Counted from the first letter of the stretch, positions 48,552 through 60,611 are shown. The stretch is 64,000 nt of DNA from Stratiolaelaps scimitus (GCA_019614645.1 JABWDB010000005.1:9580001-9644000); one strand, 5' to 3'. Notes: generated by a model not told the origin, from the letters alone. Numbers and translations are program-made.

Positions 48552-50847
48552 TCGCCTCCGCCCCACAATGATCAATGTGTCCGGACGCTGCCAAACGGGT
48601 AAATAGACTAGCACAACCTGAAGGCAGCAGGAGCAGACGACGACGCAGTAGGCGACGCCACGTAGGTGCTGTATTTCGCCCTGCTGGGCCTACCGTACTA
48701 GGAAATATTAGACAACGAGATCTGTTAGCATGGCTGGTGCTCGTACTTCGCTGTCGTGTACAAATAATGCCTTCTATAGCTGTCCCCCCCCTCCCCCGCC
48801 GCCGCGCTAGTCACTGCTAGCAGTATACCTGATACATAAACCGACCCAGTGGCCAGTGCCACTTGAGAGCCATAGCCGTTCACGTCGCCGACGTGGCAAA
48901 GCAGCCCTCATAGACCTCTCTCTTCCTGTATCTCACCTATTGGGAACGCCCAGTGGACGTCAGCGACGGTATTGGCACGTGCCCCCTCTCTCTCTCTCTC
49001 CCTCTAGCCGCTCCATTTTATATTCTTCGTGCTTCATCTGCTATCGGTTGATCGGTGGATCGATTGTCGTCGTCCTTCGATTTTGACGTTCGTGGCGTTC
49101 GTACACGTGAACGCGTCAACATCGATTGGCCGACCGAGGGTCTCTTGGGGGATTCGGACGGGTCGGACTGAAGCCGGACTGACCCATATCCGTCGTTAAT
49201 TATTCCACTCTGTTGGAAATTTGCTGCAGCGTTCTCGCCGCTCGCTCGTTCGACCACAGCAGCTCGAACGAGGGGGAGGTGGGCAGTGAGGCAAGATGGC
49301 CGGTCTAGAGAGAGAGAAAAACTGGGAGAGACCTAGAGAGATCGGTTGTCTCGAAATATTCGTCGGACCGGTCGGGCTGACAAGCGACAGCGGCGATGTC
49401 TCTCTTGCAAGAACCTTTGCGAGCCTTGAGGGACGACGCCTCAGCGCTCAGTGCTGCATCGCGCTGCCCTTGATATTTTGTTAAAGTTTCTATGTCTATG
49501 AACAAGTGTGGCTATGTGTGTGTGTATGTGTGTGTAGATGTACACGTCTGCCTGCTCCAAATGCAATACCTGCCGCTGCGCATTGTCGAGGCCGAGGTGG
49601 CGACGGGTACGGATGGACCAGCGTGGGCCGTATCATCGCCGTGTCCTTGTACATACCTTGTGCATACCCTGCTGTCTGTCATCAGTAATGTATGTATGCA
49701 GTACAGAACGCGAGCGTTGGCGGCGCCATTTCCGTTTGCTTCACCAGCGTCACCACAACTCACTCGCCTGTCTCCCCCTAACCTACGACGCAGAGCCGCC
49801 GTTGTCCTCGTCAACCTCTGTAGAATGATGAAGTTCGTATGGTTTTGTCTCGTACACGTCCGAACCCCGATCATGACGAATGACCACTGGCAATTGTCGC
49901 CGTATGGGTAGCCCCTCATCGCGTCAGCGGTTGCCCAACCTACGTGACCTGATATTAGTAAGAAGGCTTTGATGATTGTATTCAGGAGTAACGAATCTCA
50001 TCGGATTGATGATTAATAGATATCGAGTAAGTACCTCTCTCACTCTCACACTCTCTGTCGAATTGATTAGTAGCTATCGAATGGAGACAGCCAAAATAAG
50101 AGGAAATCGTGCCATACCAACAGTAGTCCCTATCGATACTAATCATTATAACAAAAGACAATGTCCTTCCACACAGATCTCGACCCGGATACGGTTGCCA
50201 CATGCCGTGCGCAGGCCAAAATGGTTGCCCATTAGCTTGTCGTACGTAATAGTTGTTCCTATGATCTTCGATTCGATGCATATATCGCAACTTTATATCG
50301 GCCCGTGTCACTGGCGAGCAACCTAAAGCCTAACCTAAACCTAGCCTACTTAGCCGTGAACGGATGAGAGAAGGAGAGAATTCTCTCTCTCTCTGGCTAA
50401 TGTTGTTTTTCCTCTCTTCGCCAGCGCTCAATAATAAATCCCGCTGGTTTTTGCCTCTCAGTCTCATCTATGGCTAGCGAGACGGTCGCGGACAGATCCC
50501 CCACAGGTGTCATCCCAAGTATGGGTCTCCTGCGAGAGATCTATTTGAACGTGTGCTCTTGGCTTACAGCCAGCTAGCAACAGCTCTGCCGTTCATTCAG
50601 CGGTCATTAGGAGCGACTATCGTATAGTATCTACGATACGAAGCTCCGAAGATATGGATGGCGATCTTTATCAGCGTAATGGGAAACGCCTATTCATTAC
50701 GGTGAATGAGTTGACGAGGACGACGGTGATGCTCATGATGATGAGATTACTCTGATGACCGTAGGAGAAATAGCGGCAAAAGCAGTCCCGTATGGCATCT
50801 TGGGCATGGAGTAAAAGCAGCAGACAAACAGGCAGGCATACGCAGGG

Positions 50848-50868
50848 TATATATATATATATATATAT
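50848..50868. repeat. (TA)n microsatellite
   Basis: About 10 TA units in intronic sequence. Confidence 0.9.
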
Positions 50869-52235
50869 GTATATGCATGTCCATGGAATACATCGCGGAA
50901 GAGAAAAGAATCTCGATAGGTGCATGTAGGCCGTGTGGCCCAGAGCAGCCGTGGCAGCAGCCGCAACAACGGGAAGATATTGGGGATCAGTACCCGACGT
51001 TAGTACCTCGACCTCTTGCGTCTGTCTAGCTGTGGAGGTTGTCTATGGATGCGTGTGTGTTTGCTGTCGACGGTTGTCGAAGCTGCTTCGGTAGATTTCA
51101 TTGCAGAGCTCACTCTCACTGCTCGTGCTGATAACGAACATGAGACCGCTACGAAGACGATCATGACTGTGCAATGCTCAGCTGACTGTCGACAAGGAAG
51201 CAGTTGACTGAAGTACCACAATGCAGCAAGAGAAATAAACAAATCCTGCTAATACCAACTACCAATTACTCCATAGCTGACAGTCAACTGTCTTCCCATG
51301 GCATGTGTCAGCACCACTGTGTAGCAGCATTGCTTCAACAACGATTAGTCGTACTGGGCTACGAGTACACGCTGCTACCGGAAAAGCTGCAACTTGCAAA
51401 ATGACCCGTCGCGGTCTGCTAGCGGAGAGAGAGAGAGTTTATCGTCGATCTTCCTCCCTATTGGATTCGTGGCCTTGTCCACTACTGTTCATTCCTGCAG
51501 AAAGTCTCGGCCTTACTGAGGACAGTTACAATGTTATGAGTTGGGGCGTTTGGAAGTTCGTGTGCGCGCGATCACGCGTGCACGTCGAGAGCCCATCGAA
51601 CTGGCTTAGGAAAAATGTATCTGTCCGACCGTTCGTCCGTCCATCTGCCTGCCAGCATGTGGGTCACTCGGTCGGCTTTCCATGCGCGCGGGGTGAGCCA
51701 CGTGTCCAACTACATCTGCATCTCGATCTCCACCGTCGGAATTGCCTTCGAACGACGGCAAAACACCAGCTGGCGGCTAATGATAAAATGCACGGAAGGG
51801 GAAGAAACGTGTATTTTTATGCGATTCGCTGATTGGAAATTTGCTGAGCGACGACCGACCATGGGAATAGTAAACGAAGTGCGATGGTTTCGACGTGGGC
51901 GGGAGGTCAAGTGACGTTGGCCGACAGAGATCCGTTGAGCAGGCCGAGTTGTGTCAGTTTCTTGAGCTAAGCAGCGAGGAGAAAAATTCACCTCGTGTCT
52001 AAGGGGTGCTTCAACGTAGCTGGTGTACATAATTATCGGCTTACCTCGTTAATTTGTTCTAGTTTTTTGTTCCCTCTTTGATTGTGATTTTTTGTTTTTT
52101 TTCTTCTAGACGCACAACGTTATCCAACCCTATCTAGAGCGTGATAATAATCCTGTGGTCCGAGAGATCTGTGACAACTATGCAATTGCATTTTTTTTGT
52201 TACAACGTTTACAACAGGAGCGAGGTACAGCGTAA

Positions 52236-52269
52236 TGTTAATAATTAATAATAATAATAATAATAATAG
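52236..52269. repeat. (TAA)n microsatellite
   Basis: About 10 TAA units with one early interruption. Confidence 0.9.
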
Positions 52270-53129
52270 AACGCAAGATGCATATAAATAAGCCCGCTTC
52301 TACCAGTTGAGTTGGAACATCTTTCTTTTCGAGTAGCATTTTGTAGTCAACAGATATCACCTGACACATCTCGGTATCAAGTCCTAGAATGGAGAGCCAG
52401 AGAATCTCGTTCGGTGTTTTGTTTCTTAACTCGAGGAAATTGCGCATCGTGGTATCTGCAAATCAGCCGCATGTAGTAATTCGATGCCAAACGACAAAAA
52501 CGAGGTCGAGGCGTTCACCATCAAGGGCGGCGACGCCCGTAACCTCGCTCCGCAAGCCGCGGCCATGAACGAGCCGTGGGTGGCATTGTACGTAAGGAGC
52601 CTGGTACTGGCAGCAATAAATAGGATCTCTCTACATCTGAGAGCTCTTGCAAGGTGGGGCCGTGGCGGCTAGGGACGGCTCGTTGGTGAGTTCCTTGTAC
52701 CACAACTATAAACAAAGAGCTAACAACGGACTTGCTGGTCGTTATACTCGGTCGCAGTCGCGCCTATAACTAAATACAACTAGCGATGTCGGACATTATA
52801 TTCGCTCACGTGATCGTATTAGATTATATGCGACGCATCACATTATGTTCGCCTGTGGGTGTCTCGTCCTAGTGGCCCCTCGAAGATGGCGCGGTTGGCA
52901 GTTAGCCAGCGACTGGTACAGCTCGAATATGTGGTAATACTTGCATGGGCTAGGTCAAGGCGGAGCCGAGCTTTGGCAAGGTAGCATCTGCGATCTATGA
53001 TAGCTTGTTGATAACTTATAGCAAGCTATGTGATAACGTTACGGATGGCGATGACTCGCGAATGATCACCGCTAACGTTCGGATGATCGACACGAGCGCG
53101 AAATGCTGAAGCGGCTGGGGTCGTCATGA

Positions 53130-53185
53130 GTCTCGAATAATAGCTGAATTATTCGAGACGATATGTCTCTGAATTCTACAGAGAC
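53130..53185. repeat. Two adjacent hairpins with shared GTCTC/GAGAC arms
   Basis: The first stem pairs GTCTCGAATAAT (53130-53141) with ATTATTCGAGAC (53148-53159) around the 6-base loop AGCTGA. The second pairs GTCTCTG (53165-53171) with CAGAGAC (53179-53185) around a 7-base loop. Both stems are perfect, and the four arms share GTCTC or GAGAC. About 90 bases downstream a 78-codon plus-strand frame starts. The pair could be the end of a DNA transposon, a structured RNA or a binding-site array. Confidence 0.8.
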
Positions 53186-53271
53186 AATCAAATGCAGGCA
53201 CAAATATTAGGGTATCTCATTCGAATTTTCGCGTCTTTCGAATCGGCGCACAGTCCGAACTACGCAATGCA

Positions 53272-53508
53272 ATGCGTTCATTCTTGGAGTACGCGCGCGG
53301 CAGGAACGTGGCTTCCTTTCGAACACCGAGTGGCTTCGACACGATCAGAAAGACAGACACTGCAGTAAAAAGTTCATATTTCCCCAAAAATCAGAGAGAA
53401 ATCGTAAAGCTTTTGTTTCTCCAAGGAAATCCATCGACAATTAGTGAACGCGTACGGCAGGTCTGCCTTACGCGTGCAAACGGTGCAATGTTAGTGCAAG
53501 CGATTTAA
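53272..53508 (+). pseudogene. Possible decayed transposase N-terminal region
   Basis: An ATG-initiated frame of 78 codons. Its segment QREIVKLLFLQGNPSTIS has the look of the helix-turn-helix start found in Tc1/mariner-like transposases, where a phrase of the type 'IVKL-x-F-x-x-GN' is common. The remaining sequence does not continue into a recognisable catalytic domain. The reading is weak and could be chance. Confidence 0.2.
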
Positions 53509-55252
53509 CGTAATAGAATCGCATCGAAAATCAGAAAACGCCCAGATATTCCTACACAAACGAAGTAATCTCTACCTTCTACATACTTCTCACCGCCTAG
53601 AAGATGTCCTGAGGTAGGTCTCCATCTGTAATAACATTTGACTAGTAGCCGGACAGCCTATTGTCTTTTGACTTGGGGCGTCGTCACTATTGTCGTCTGT
53701 GTTAGCCTTACCGTATTCCGACCCGGACCAGACCTCACCTGACCTGCGGGTCCCGGTCGTCCTCTGTGCCTGTCAGCACCATCAGGGTCATTCGAGTTGA
53801 CTCTAGTTGAGATAGGCTGAGCCTTCTAGCCGACGTCAGCGCAAACCTTCTCTGTTGCCAAGATAATTGCGTGCGAATTTGCGCCGTTCCGAGTTAGCGC
53901 GTGTGTGTCTGTCTGGTCGGAGGGGTGCCGTGCAATAACGTCATTGACATCTGCGGCCTGCCCCGCCATATTTCGGGGAGTTTGCTGGCAAGTCTTCTGC
54001 GAGGCGACATATAATTAGTGGCGTATGGATATATATATATATACATATATATGAAGTGGCCTATTTCATAAGTCGTCATTGTTCCATTGTCTGTGATACC
54101 CCTACCCAGTTGTTCGTTCAGTTGGCTGTAACGTAAACTACTTCTTCATATTTACTGTGTGTGTGTTTCTATTCCGACGTTCCATACATGCATATGATGT
54201 TCCGCAAATTGAACCATTTCAATTTTTGTCGTTTTTAACCAACAGTGCTAAACTAAGCTTGGTATTAGGGACTAACTCGTCACGATGATTGGGCGGCGAA
54301 AAAGCGGGCCATTGTCTCATTTTGACGAAGCCGAGTTCTAAGCGCTTATTGTTAAAGGCTATGATATGCAAGCGGCCACTAGCTTATTTCTTCTTGTGTA
54401 GTAACCAGTGGTTGTTCAACTAATAAACTGATAGAATTTGATTATTCCTTGACCATACAGTATTATTATCCTTGAGGTTATTTCGCTTCCGGAGTCTAAT
54501 GAAGCAGTCGATAAAACCTACCAACTACGCCTTCTACCACTTCACCATACCTTGATCGATGAAATAGCGAATCGCAAGCTTCTGTTGGTCGATCAGTCAT
54601 ACACCATTATTCACAAGACCCCGTGAATACATCCTGTAGTTTCGAATGACAGTATCAGACACCCGCTGATACAATTCGACAACAACCTTCGAACTGAGAG
54701 CCTATTTGCGCTAATATTATGTGGCGCCTTTACACCTCTGGCTTTTGTGCGGTGGCTTGCTCGCCAGCCTGCATCTCGAGCAATAATGTCCCAATACCTC
54801 AGCTGTGTATAGTGCACGCCAGACCCTTATCGCCCGACGTCGCTCCCTTATCATTCGCGTGTACAGACCGTTTCGTTCCGACACAATCCGATTCGTGGAG
54901 CTCGCGGCACTTTCGGAAATGACCTCGTACGGACGTGAAGCTTGTGATTCTACCGCCGGCCTCGACAACTTCGTCTGCCGCCATTGTAGCGGATGCTGGT
55001 ACCCGGTACCTCCCTTCCGCTACTTCAGCTGAGGGTCGTCAGATGCTTGAGCGTGGCTTATCGTAGCAGATAGCCGAGTACAGACGGGTCTCAGACGTTG
55101 GGAGGAGGTATTATTGCTGGTACGCAGTGTGTTAAGACGTACGTCGAGTGCGACGAGAGGGAACATAGCCGAGTTCATTGGGACGAAATCTGACGAACGA
55201 GTTTCTTGTCACCGGACACTATGCATATGTCGGTCTATGTGATGCTCCACCG

Positions 55253-55400
55253 TCAGCACGGTGGTTTGGACGGCTAAGTCTCTAGCTGTGAGAAGCCAGA
55301 GGCCGCAGGTTCGAGCCCCGCTGCGTGACATATAGGAGATCTTAAGCATTGTCAAATTGCGCTTCCTTTAACAAATCAATAAAGCTTTACCTTTACCTTA
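55253..55400 (+). mobile_element. tRNA-derived SINE, full-length copy
   Basis: It begins near CAGCACGGTGGTTTGGACGG, which contains a box-A-like TGGTTTGGACGG (55262-55273). GGTTCGAGCCC at 55308-55318 is a good RNA polymerase III box B, about 35 bases further on, as in tRNA promoters. A unique body follows (CTTAAGCATTGTCAAATTGC) and the element ends in a short CTTTAC repeat tail. The same order is found inverted at 57012-57162, which shows that this is a dispersed repeat and not a tRNA gene. It moves, or moved, with the help of a LINE-type reverse transcriptase, which is not visible in the window. Confidence 0.85.
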
Positions 55401-56112
55401 TAATTTATGTCAAACAGAGTGGTGCCCATTTCGGAGACAATTCGAGTCATTCAGGGTGAAATTGGTGAAACATGCTGTTACCTATCTCCTGAAATGCTAG
55501 CGATTACAAATAGCAGTAGTACTAATTGTACAATTGCAATTTCGAGTCCATAATTAATCTATTCACTCTATGATACCACCTCAATAGCGGAGCTTGAAGT
55601 CATCGTTCGGGGACCGATGCCTTTCAACCCAGTGGATCGCGCATCCGCCAATAAACCTCACGTAATTAACTCTAGCGTTAAGCTACGCGTCGATTCCAAC
55701 TATCTTATACTTGATGTGTATCCGACGATGATGATGATTTACGGATACGCCATATTTGCCCATCGGTTCAAGCCTGGAGGTGGCCGGCATAACGGCATGT
55801 CTCTCGCTGCTTTCAGTACCGGTTGCTCTATAGCTGCTATACCCACTTCATTCCTATCCTCCTGCCTCACTGACAACGTGGAAGAAATATGAGGCAGCCC
55901 GGACATCGCAGGTCGGCACATTTTGTTAAGTGTCGGTAGCGCTGTCCGGAACGAAGTGCAACGAAGGAAGAAATGACACAATCAAGATAGAGGGAGGGTG
56001 AAGAAGCCAGGCGACAGCAAAGTGGCAGCTTGTAGGGGAATAAGCGGTACGCTTGCAAGAGAGAGACACACGGACAGCGGGAGAGATAACAAAAACAGCC
56101 GGCGGAACAGTT

Positions 56113-56128
56113 CACTTCACGTGAAGTG
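56113..56128. promoter_or_regulatory. 16-bp perfect palindrome centred on an E-box
   Basis: CACTTCAC and GTGAAGTG abut to give a symmetric site with CACGTG in the middle, the core bound by bHLH-leucine zipper factors. The extended symmetry is unusual for a chance E-box. No transcript start is evident nearby, so the function is unknown. Confidence 0.35.
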
Positions 56129-57011
56129 CAAACAACTGCCTTTTCCTCTTCCTAGTGTCTGCTGCTGCTGCTGCCGCGGCTATCTCCTCTGCCTTCGTCT
56201 TCGGGCTCCGAGTCGCCCAGCTGTGTCAGATGGCCGGCCTTCCCTCTAGTTATGTCCCCGATCCGAACCGCCCGACTGGTGTGTCGGTTTTGTCCGACGG
56301 GTTTGGCCTCGTCGGGGGGACACGATGTGCGGTTGACAGCGGGCAGCGCCGTGCACTTTTTTTTCCCTCCGACGTCTGGTCTGACCTCCGCAGCGGCCGA
56401 GTCTCTCTCTCGGATTCTCGACCAGTAGTGGGCCGAGTGGAGAAATGCCGATGGAAGGTGTATGCTTGCTAGCAGAAAGCAAGGACAACGGCTACAAGAG
56501 GTGGACCGACGGCGGTTCAACGGTCGGCATTGGGAAATGGCCAGCACAAAGGTGTTTAAGTGTTGCTAGGCAGAGGGACCTCGAAGGGCAACTTCAGGGT
56601 CGTTTGCAAGATTGCAGAATGTTGGAGAAGGAATGAAGACGCTTCGGCAGCATTGCTGCTCCTGCCACTGGTCCTGTCAAGAGACGGAGATCCCTTTGGG
56701 GCGTAGTAGGGCGGTCACCCTTAGTATTTGTAGATGTTCGATCGAATATAGGGCCCTAACCGCGGACTGTATGCCTGACTCTCCACTGCTCTTGTCTAAC
56801 TGTCAGCGGGAACCGCCGTTCCCGCCCGTAGGATTTTTTCCTTCGCCCAGGAGACAGTTTTCCTGCTCTATTTGACTGTGGAAGGACGGGGTCATGGCGC
56901 ACATTTTCAGCTTTATTTATTAAGTGCCCTACTGGAGAATATATATATATACATATTTATGGTGGAATTTGGTATGGCTACGTAGTAGTGGTAAATATAC
57001 GTACCTTAATA

Positions 57012-57162
57012 TAAAGGTAAAGCTTTATTAGTTTATTAAAGGAGCTGCAATTTTACAATGCTTAAGCTCGCTTATACCAGCCGTCATGCAGCGGGACTCG
57101 AAACTGCGGCCTCTGGCTTCCAAGAGCCAGCAAACTTAGCCGTCCAAGCCACGGCGCTGACT
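57012..57162 (-). mobile_element. tRNA-derived SINE, full-length copy
   Basis: On the minus strand it reads GTCAGCGCCGTGGCTTGGAC (box A region), then a box-B-like TTTCGAGTCCC, then CTTAAGCATTGTAAAATTGC and a CTTTAC tail. It matches the plus-strand copy at 55253-55400 along its whole length, with scattered differences. It lies 1.6 kb away in opposite orientation, so the two could pair as a large inverted repeat in a transcript. Confidence 0.85.
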
Positions 57163-58830
57163 AATTTAATGTAAAAATCGCGGCAGTCTCGAAGTTGAGA
57201 AGGACTGATAGTGATCTAGACGAAACACATGATCACATAATGGTAACTGAAGATTGATTGAAGAAAACACATGATCAGAGTCTATGATACTTCTAATCCG
57301 AGCTGAGGACATGAGCTACGGTAACACAGATACGTCGATCGGCTGCAGAGGAAACGCTGAGACGAGTATTCGACTGCATTGTCATAACAGCCTTTTAAAT
57401 CGTATAATACATTCGTTCACCCAACACAACTCACTCCACTCACTCATAAGGGTTCGCACGTAAATTGATTGTGGATTTAGAGAAACCTCGACACATCATG
57501 CACTCATTGCTGATAGCGCATACAAAAACACACAGCGAGATCCCGAAATAGAGATGGAGTACTCGAGCTCTTCTGCGCAGAATCACCTCTTAAGCTGCAC
57601 TTCTTAAGTTGGTGTCTGTGCAAGAACGGACTATTTGTGTCAAGTAAGATCTAGTTCTTTCTACCTTTGAGTTACATATGTACATCGCGCACAGCAGAGA
57701 ATTCGAAATCCAAAAAATCCCGTGTACACACCGGAAACACCTCCTAGTTGATCACTGCCGGCGTTGCAACAAGGCCCGTCGAGTGCACTAGCATTTCCTT
57801 TGAGAAGAATGTTTTTAGAACGATTGGCTAGAAGATTGGCAAGAGCTTGGATTGAAAATTGCATTCCTATTTGACACGAAGTAGTTCCTATCGAATTCGC
57901 GACTAAACTGCCCGTGGACCTCCATTATCGAGCGATCTGTTTAGGTTTTGCTCTTTTCTAAATAGGAGTTGCCAGTAGTGAGTTGAGTACGTCCATAAAG
58001 ACCGATCACCATTCCCCATCTTCCATCCTTCGAGTTCTCGTCTGATTCTGAATTATCCGTAAACGAATCGTTTTTTCTCGTGTCCACAAAGACCACGAGA
58101 GTCGCAGGAAGAAGACGAATGTACACACGAGCCACGTGCTTACATAGACTTGTGTACACGGGATCGCCTACAATATGTAATAGGTAGATAGGTTCATAGA
58201 TTCATAGATAGAATCTAGATAATATACGATTATAGAGGATGATACAAAGAGACATGTGAGCGCGTGTGGTTGACACGTCGTAGGGATTCATATCGCGAGG
58301 AGAGTGTACCTCTGAAATCCTAGACTAGCCAGGGAAGCTCTCTCTCCCTACGCTTCCTCGGTGAAGGACAGACTCGCGGTGAGACACGCGAGCTCAGCAA
58401 CAAGATCTAAACCAAAAAAATAAAGATTGGCTATGTTGCTGTCGTCAGCCAAACGTGTTTCAGCATGAGTACTCCACGCTCATAGGCCTCCTCTGCGAAG
58501 TGCATTCTCCGTATCTTGTCCACATGTGCTCTCTGCCTCGAACGCTTTCTGACATTTCGATCTATATATAGTATGTGTACCTATAAGTCTCGGGTCTTTT
58601 TCTTCTTTCCTCTCCTCTAGTTTTTATCATGCGACTGTTCCGCATAACCTTGGCTAACACAACTGACAAGGTAGTCCACACAACCTGCAGGGGCGAAATA
58701 TGACTACGAACATTAGTCGCTTCACGTAGCGTTTTCATCCTCTACGTCCCGTTTGTCTTCGTATGCATTCATACATATGTTGCTTCGTCGTCGTCATCAT
58801 TTCGCTCGTGTTCATCTCTATTTGCTATCT

Positions 58831-58866
<36 letters not shown>
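58831..58866. repeat. (CT)n microsatellite in acceptor polypyrimidine tract
   Basis: About 16 CT units ending 33 bases before the AG of the exon starting at 58900. It probably acts as the polypyrimidine tract of that acceptor, and its length could affect splicing. Confidence 0.9.
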
Positions 58867-58870
<4 letters not shown>

Positions 58871-58899
58871 TTCGTGTTTCGTCCTTCAAATGCGTCTAG

Positions 58900-59152
58900 C
58901 AAATCGTGGAAGAACTTGGCGGCGGTGGTTCAGCCGACGGCGCCGCCGCGGCGGCAGCCGGGGGTGGCCCCAGCTCGCAGAAACGCTCTCCGCGTGGCTC
59001 CGTCGCATGGCTCACGGCTATCATTAATCCACGTTTCGTGCGCAGCTTCAGTGAGCGTCTGGCCGCCAGCAGCTACAAGCGACACTACCACTGCTCTGGC
59101 AAACCGAAGGCCGAGTGCTGGTGGCGAAGACTTCGTGCGCATAAGCTCAACG
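58900..59152 (+). CDS. Unrecognised protein, second coding exon of the second gene
   Basis: It follows TGCGTCTAG (ends 58899) and opens in phase 0 with QIVEELGGGGSADG, so it fits the phase-0 donor at 29934. An Ala/Gly-rich linker comes next, then a basic and aromatic segment (KRHYHC, ECWWRRL) that looks folded or membrane-proximal. The best end is a GC donor, ACG|GCAAGT at 59153, which gives phase 1. The next exon candidate (60612) accepts phase 1. If that donor is not used, the frame runs to a stop at 59290-59292. Weaker alternatives include GTAAAT at 59219. The family is not recognised. Confidence 0.55.
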
Positions 59153-59261
59153 GCAAGTGGTGCCTGCCTCCGAAAAAAACGAACAAACAAATGGTGTCTG
59201 CCTTGTTGCCTGTTGCTCGTAAATACCATTTTGCTCGTGCCGTTCCGTGTGTGATCTCTCG

Positions 59262-59283
59262 CATCTCTGATCGATCAGAGATG
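59262..59283. repeat. 22-bp perfect palindrome
   Basis: The 11-base arm CATCTCTGATC is followed directly by its exact reverse complement. It is centred on GATCGATC and lies in the first bases of the intron if the GC donor at 59153 is used. Confidence 0.85.
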
Positions 59284-60611
59284 GCTGCTTGATCAGTAGT
59301 AGTGTGCAGTCTGTTTGTCGCACAGTAGAGCCGGTATTGTGCCTTTCGTTCCTTTCGGACTGAGTTAATGTGAATTTTGTTACTGAGATAATCCATGACG
59401 CAAAGGCCGGGGCTGCGGAGACGTCCCCGGATGGAAAGCGAATTGTGATTTTGTTGTCTTCTTTTTTGCTTCTCTTTTTGGCGTCTTGGTGCGCACGTCA
59501 TATGGATCATTGATGACGTTGTTGATTTGGTTCGACTAGCTATACTTCATTATATCTAGCCTGCATGCGTTCCTCATCCCGCGATAATGTGTAAATCTTC
59601 CTTTACTAGGGACTCGTCGAAAATAATCTGGAAGCAGCGGACTTTGGTTACGGCCCAGGCAGTCGAAAGTTTCCACGCTACAAGCGTAGGCAATCTCATT
59701 AGGCGATCCTGTCCAAACAACAATCTCACAAACACGCAATATGGGAAGTATAGAATGAGATACAACAACGGCCATGAATAGAGGACGAAGAAAAAGGACA
59801 CTGAGTCTATCTGTTGAGTCAATTCAATTCTGTGACGGAACACTGTGTACATACCAACAGAGTTCATTTCTGCGTCACCTGGCCGCAGCGGCTCAACATA
59901 CGCGCTTTGGGGCACGCCTGCAGCAATGCGTTGCAGTGCGATATTTCCCTTGACAACTCATACATCAAGCTGGTCGATCGACGTGTGGATATTGGAGGAC
60001 TTCGTTTTTCAGTTGGAAACGTGCTGTTCTAATTTTTCATCGAACACCAGTTCGGTGTTGCATGCCTCCATATAAGGTACACCTCCTGGTAGGCCTGGTA
60101 CCTCGTGCGCCTCTGCGTGGATGGTCTGCATTTCAACTGCGCCGTTTCTTCTCGTTGCTTCGTAGCTTCGTCGTTCACCACTTACAGCTCACCGCCACTC
60201 GTGGAGCTCGAGCGGTGAGCTCGCTAACGGGCCTCACGAGCTCCTAGCCTCGCCGGCTAGCCCTAATTAGTTGGCTGCAATTGGACTATATAGCAAGAGA
60301 ACGGCTACTGTTGCTACTAGTGATCCCGCTCCCGGCACCATTTTGCCCATGGTCAGCTTTTACATTCGGCCAGCCATTCGTACATGAGAGTGTGTCAGGC
60401 AGGTAGGTAGCTCGCTCGGTTATGACTACTCGTTCAGGCAAATTACGATGAGAAGGGAACGACGCAGGCGTAGGCGCAGCGATAGTGGCGACGGCGGCCG
60501 CGTCACCGGCTCGTTGATGATGCTGAGGCCCTGCTGTTATTGTTTCCCACTGTAAAGACGTGTTGAGTTATCCCGTTCGAGTCGACCCGTCAGCCACCGA
60601 GTATATTTCAG

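Larger units (their letters stand above)
29934..58899 (+). other. Apparent 29-kb first intron of the second gene
   Basis: The donor GTAACG at 29934 and the acceptor ...TGCGTCTAG at 58891-58899 are compatible in phase (0 to 0), giving 28,966 bp. The interval contains microsatellites, a 13-bp triplicate, a 47-bp-period duplication, several perfect palindromes and two SINE copies. It has many short, poorly supported open frames. Long first introns often carry enhancers and alternative promoters, so conserved noncoding elements may lie here. A separate small gene nested inside cannot be excluded. Confidence 0.4.

Noticed and set aside
49492..49919. Several overlapping open frames on both strands around a (TG)n run
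   Set aside because: At least five frames are open over the same bases, which is a low-stop composition effect. No splice-bounded exon or motif was found.
58763..59254. 163-codon plus-strand frame beginning with a hydrophobic Ser-Leu run
   Set aside because: The hydrophobic run is the (CT)n microsatellite, and the frame is an out-of-phase shadow of the exon at 58900.
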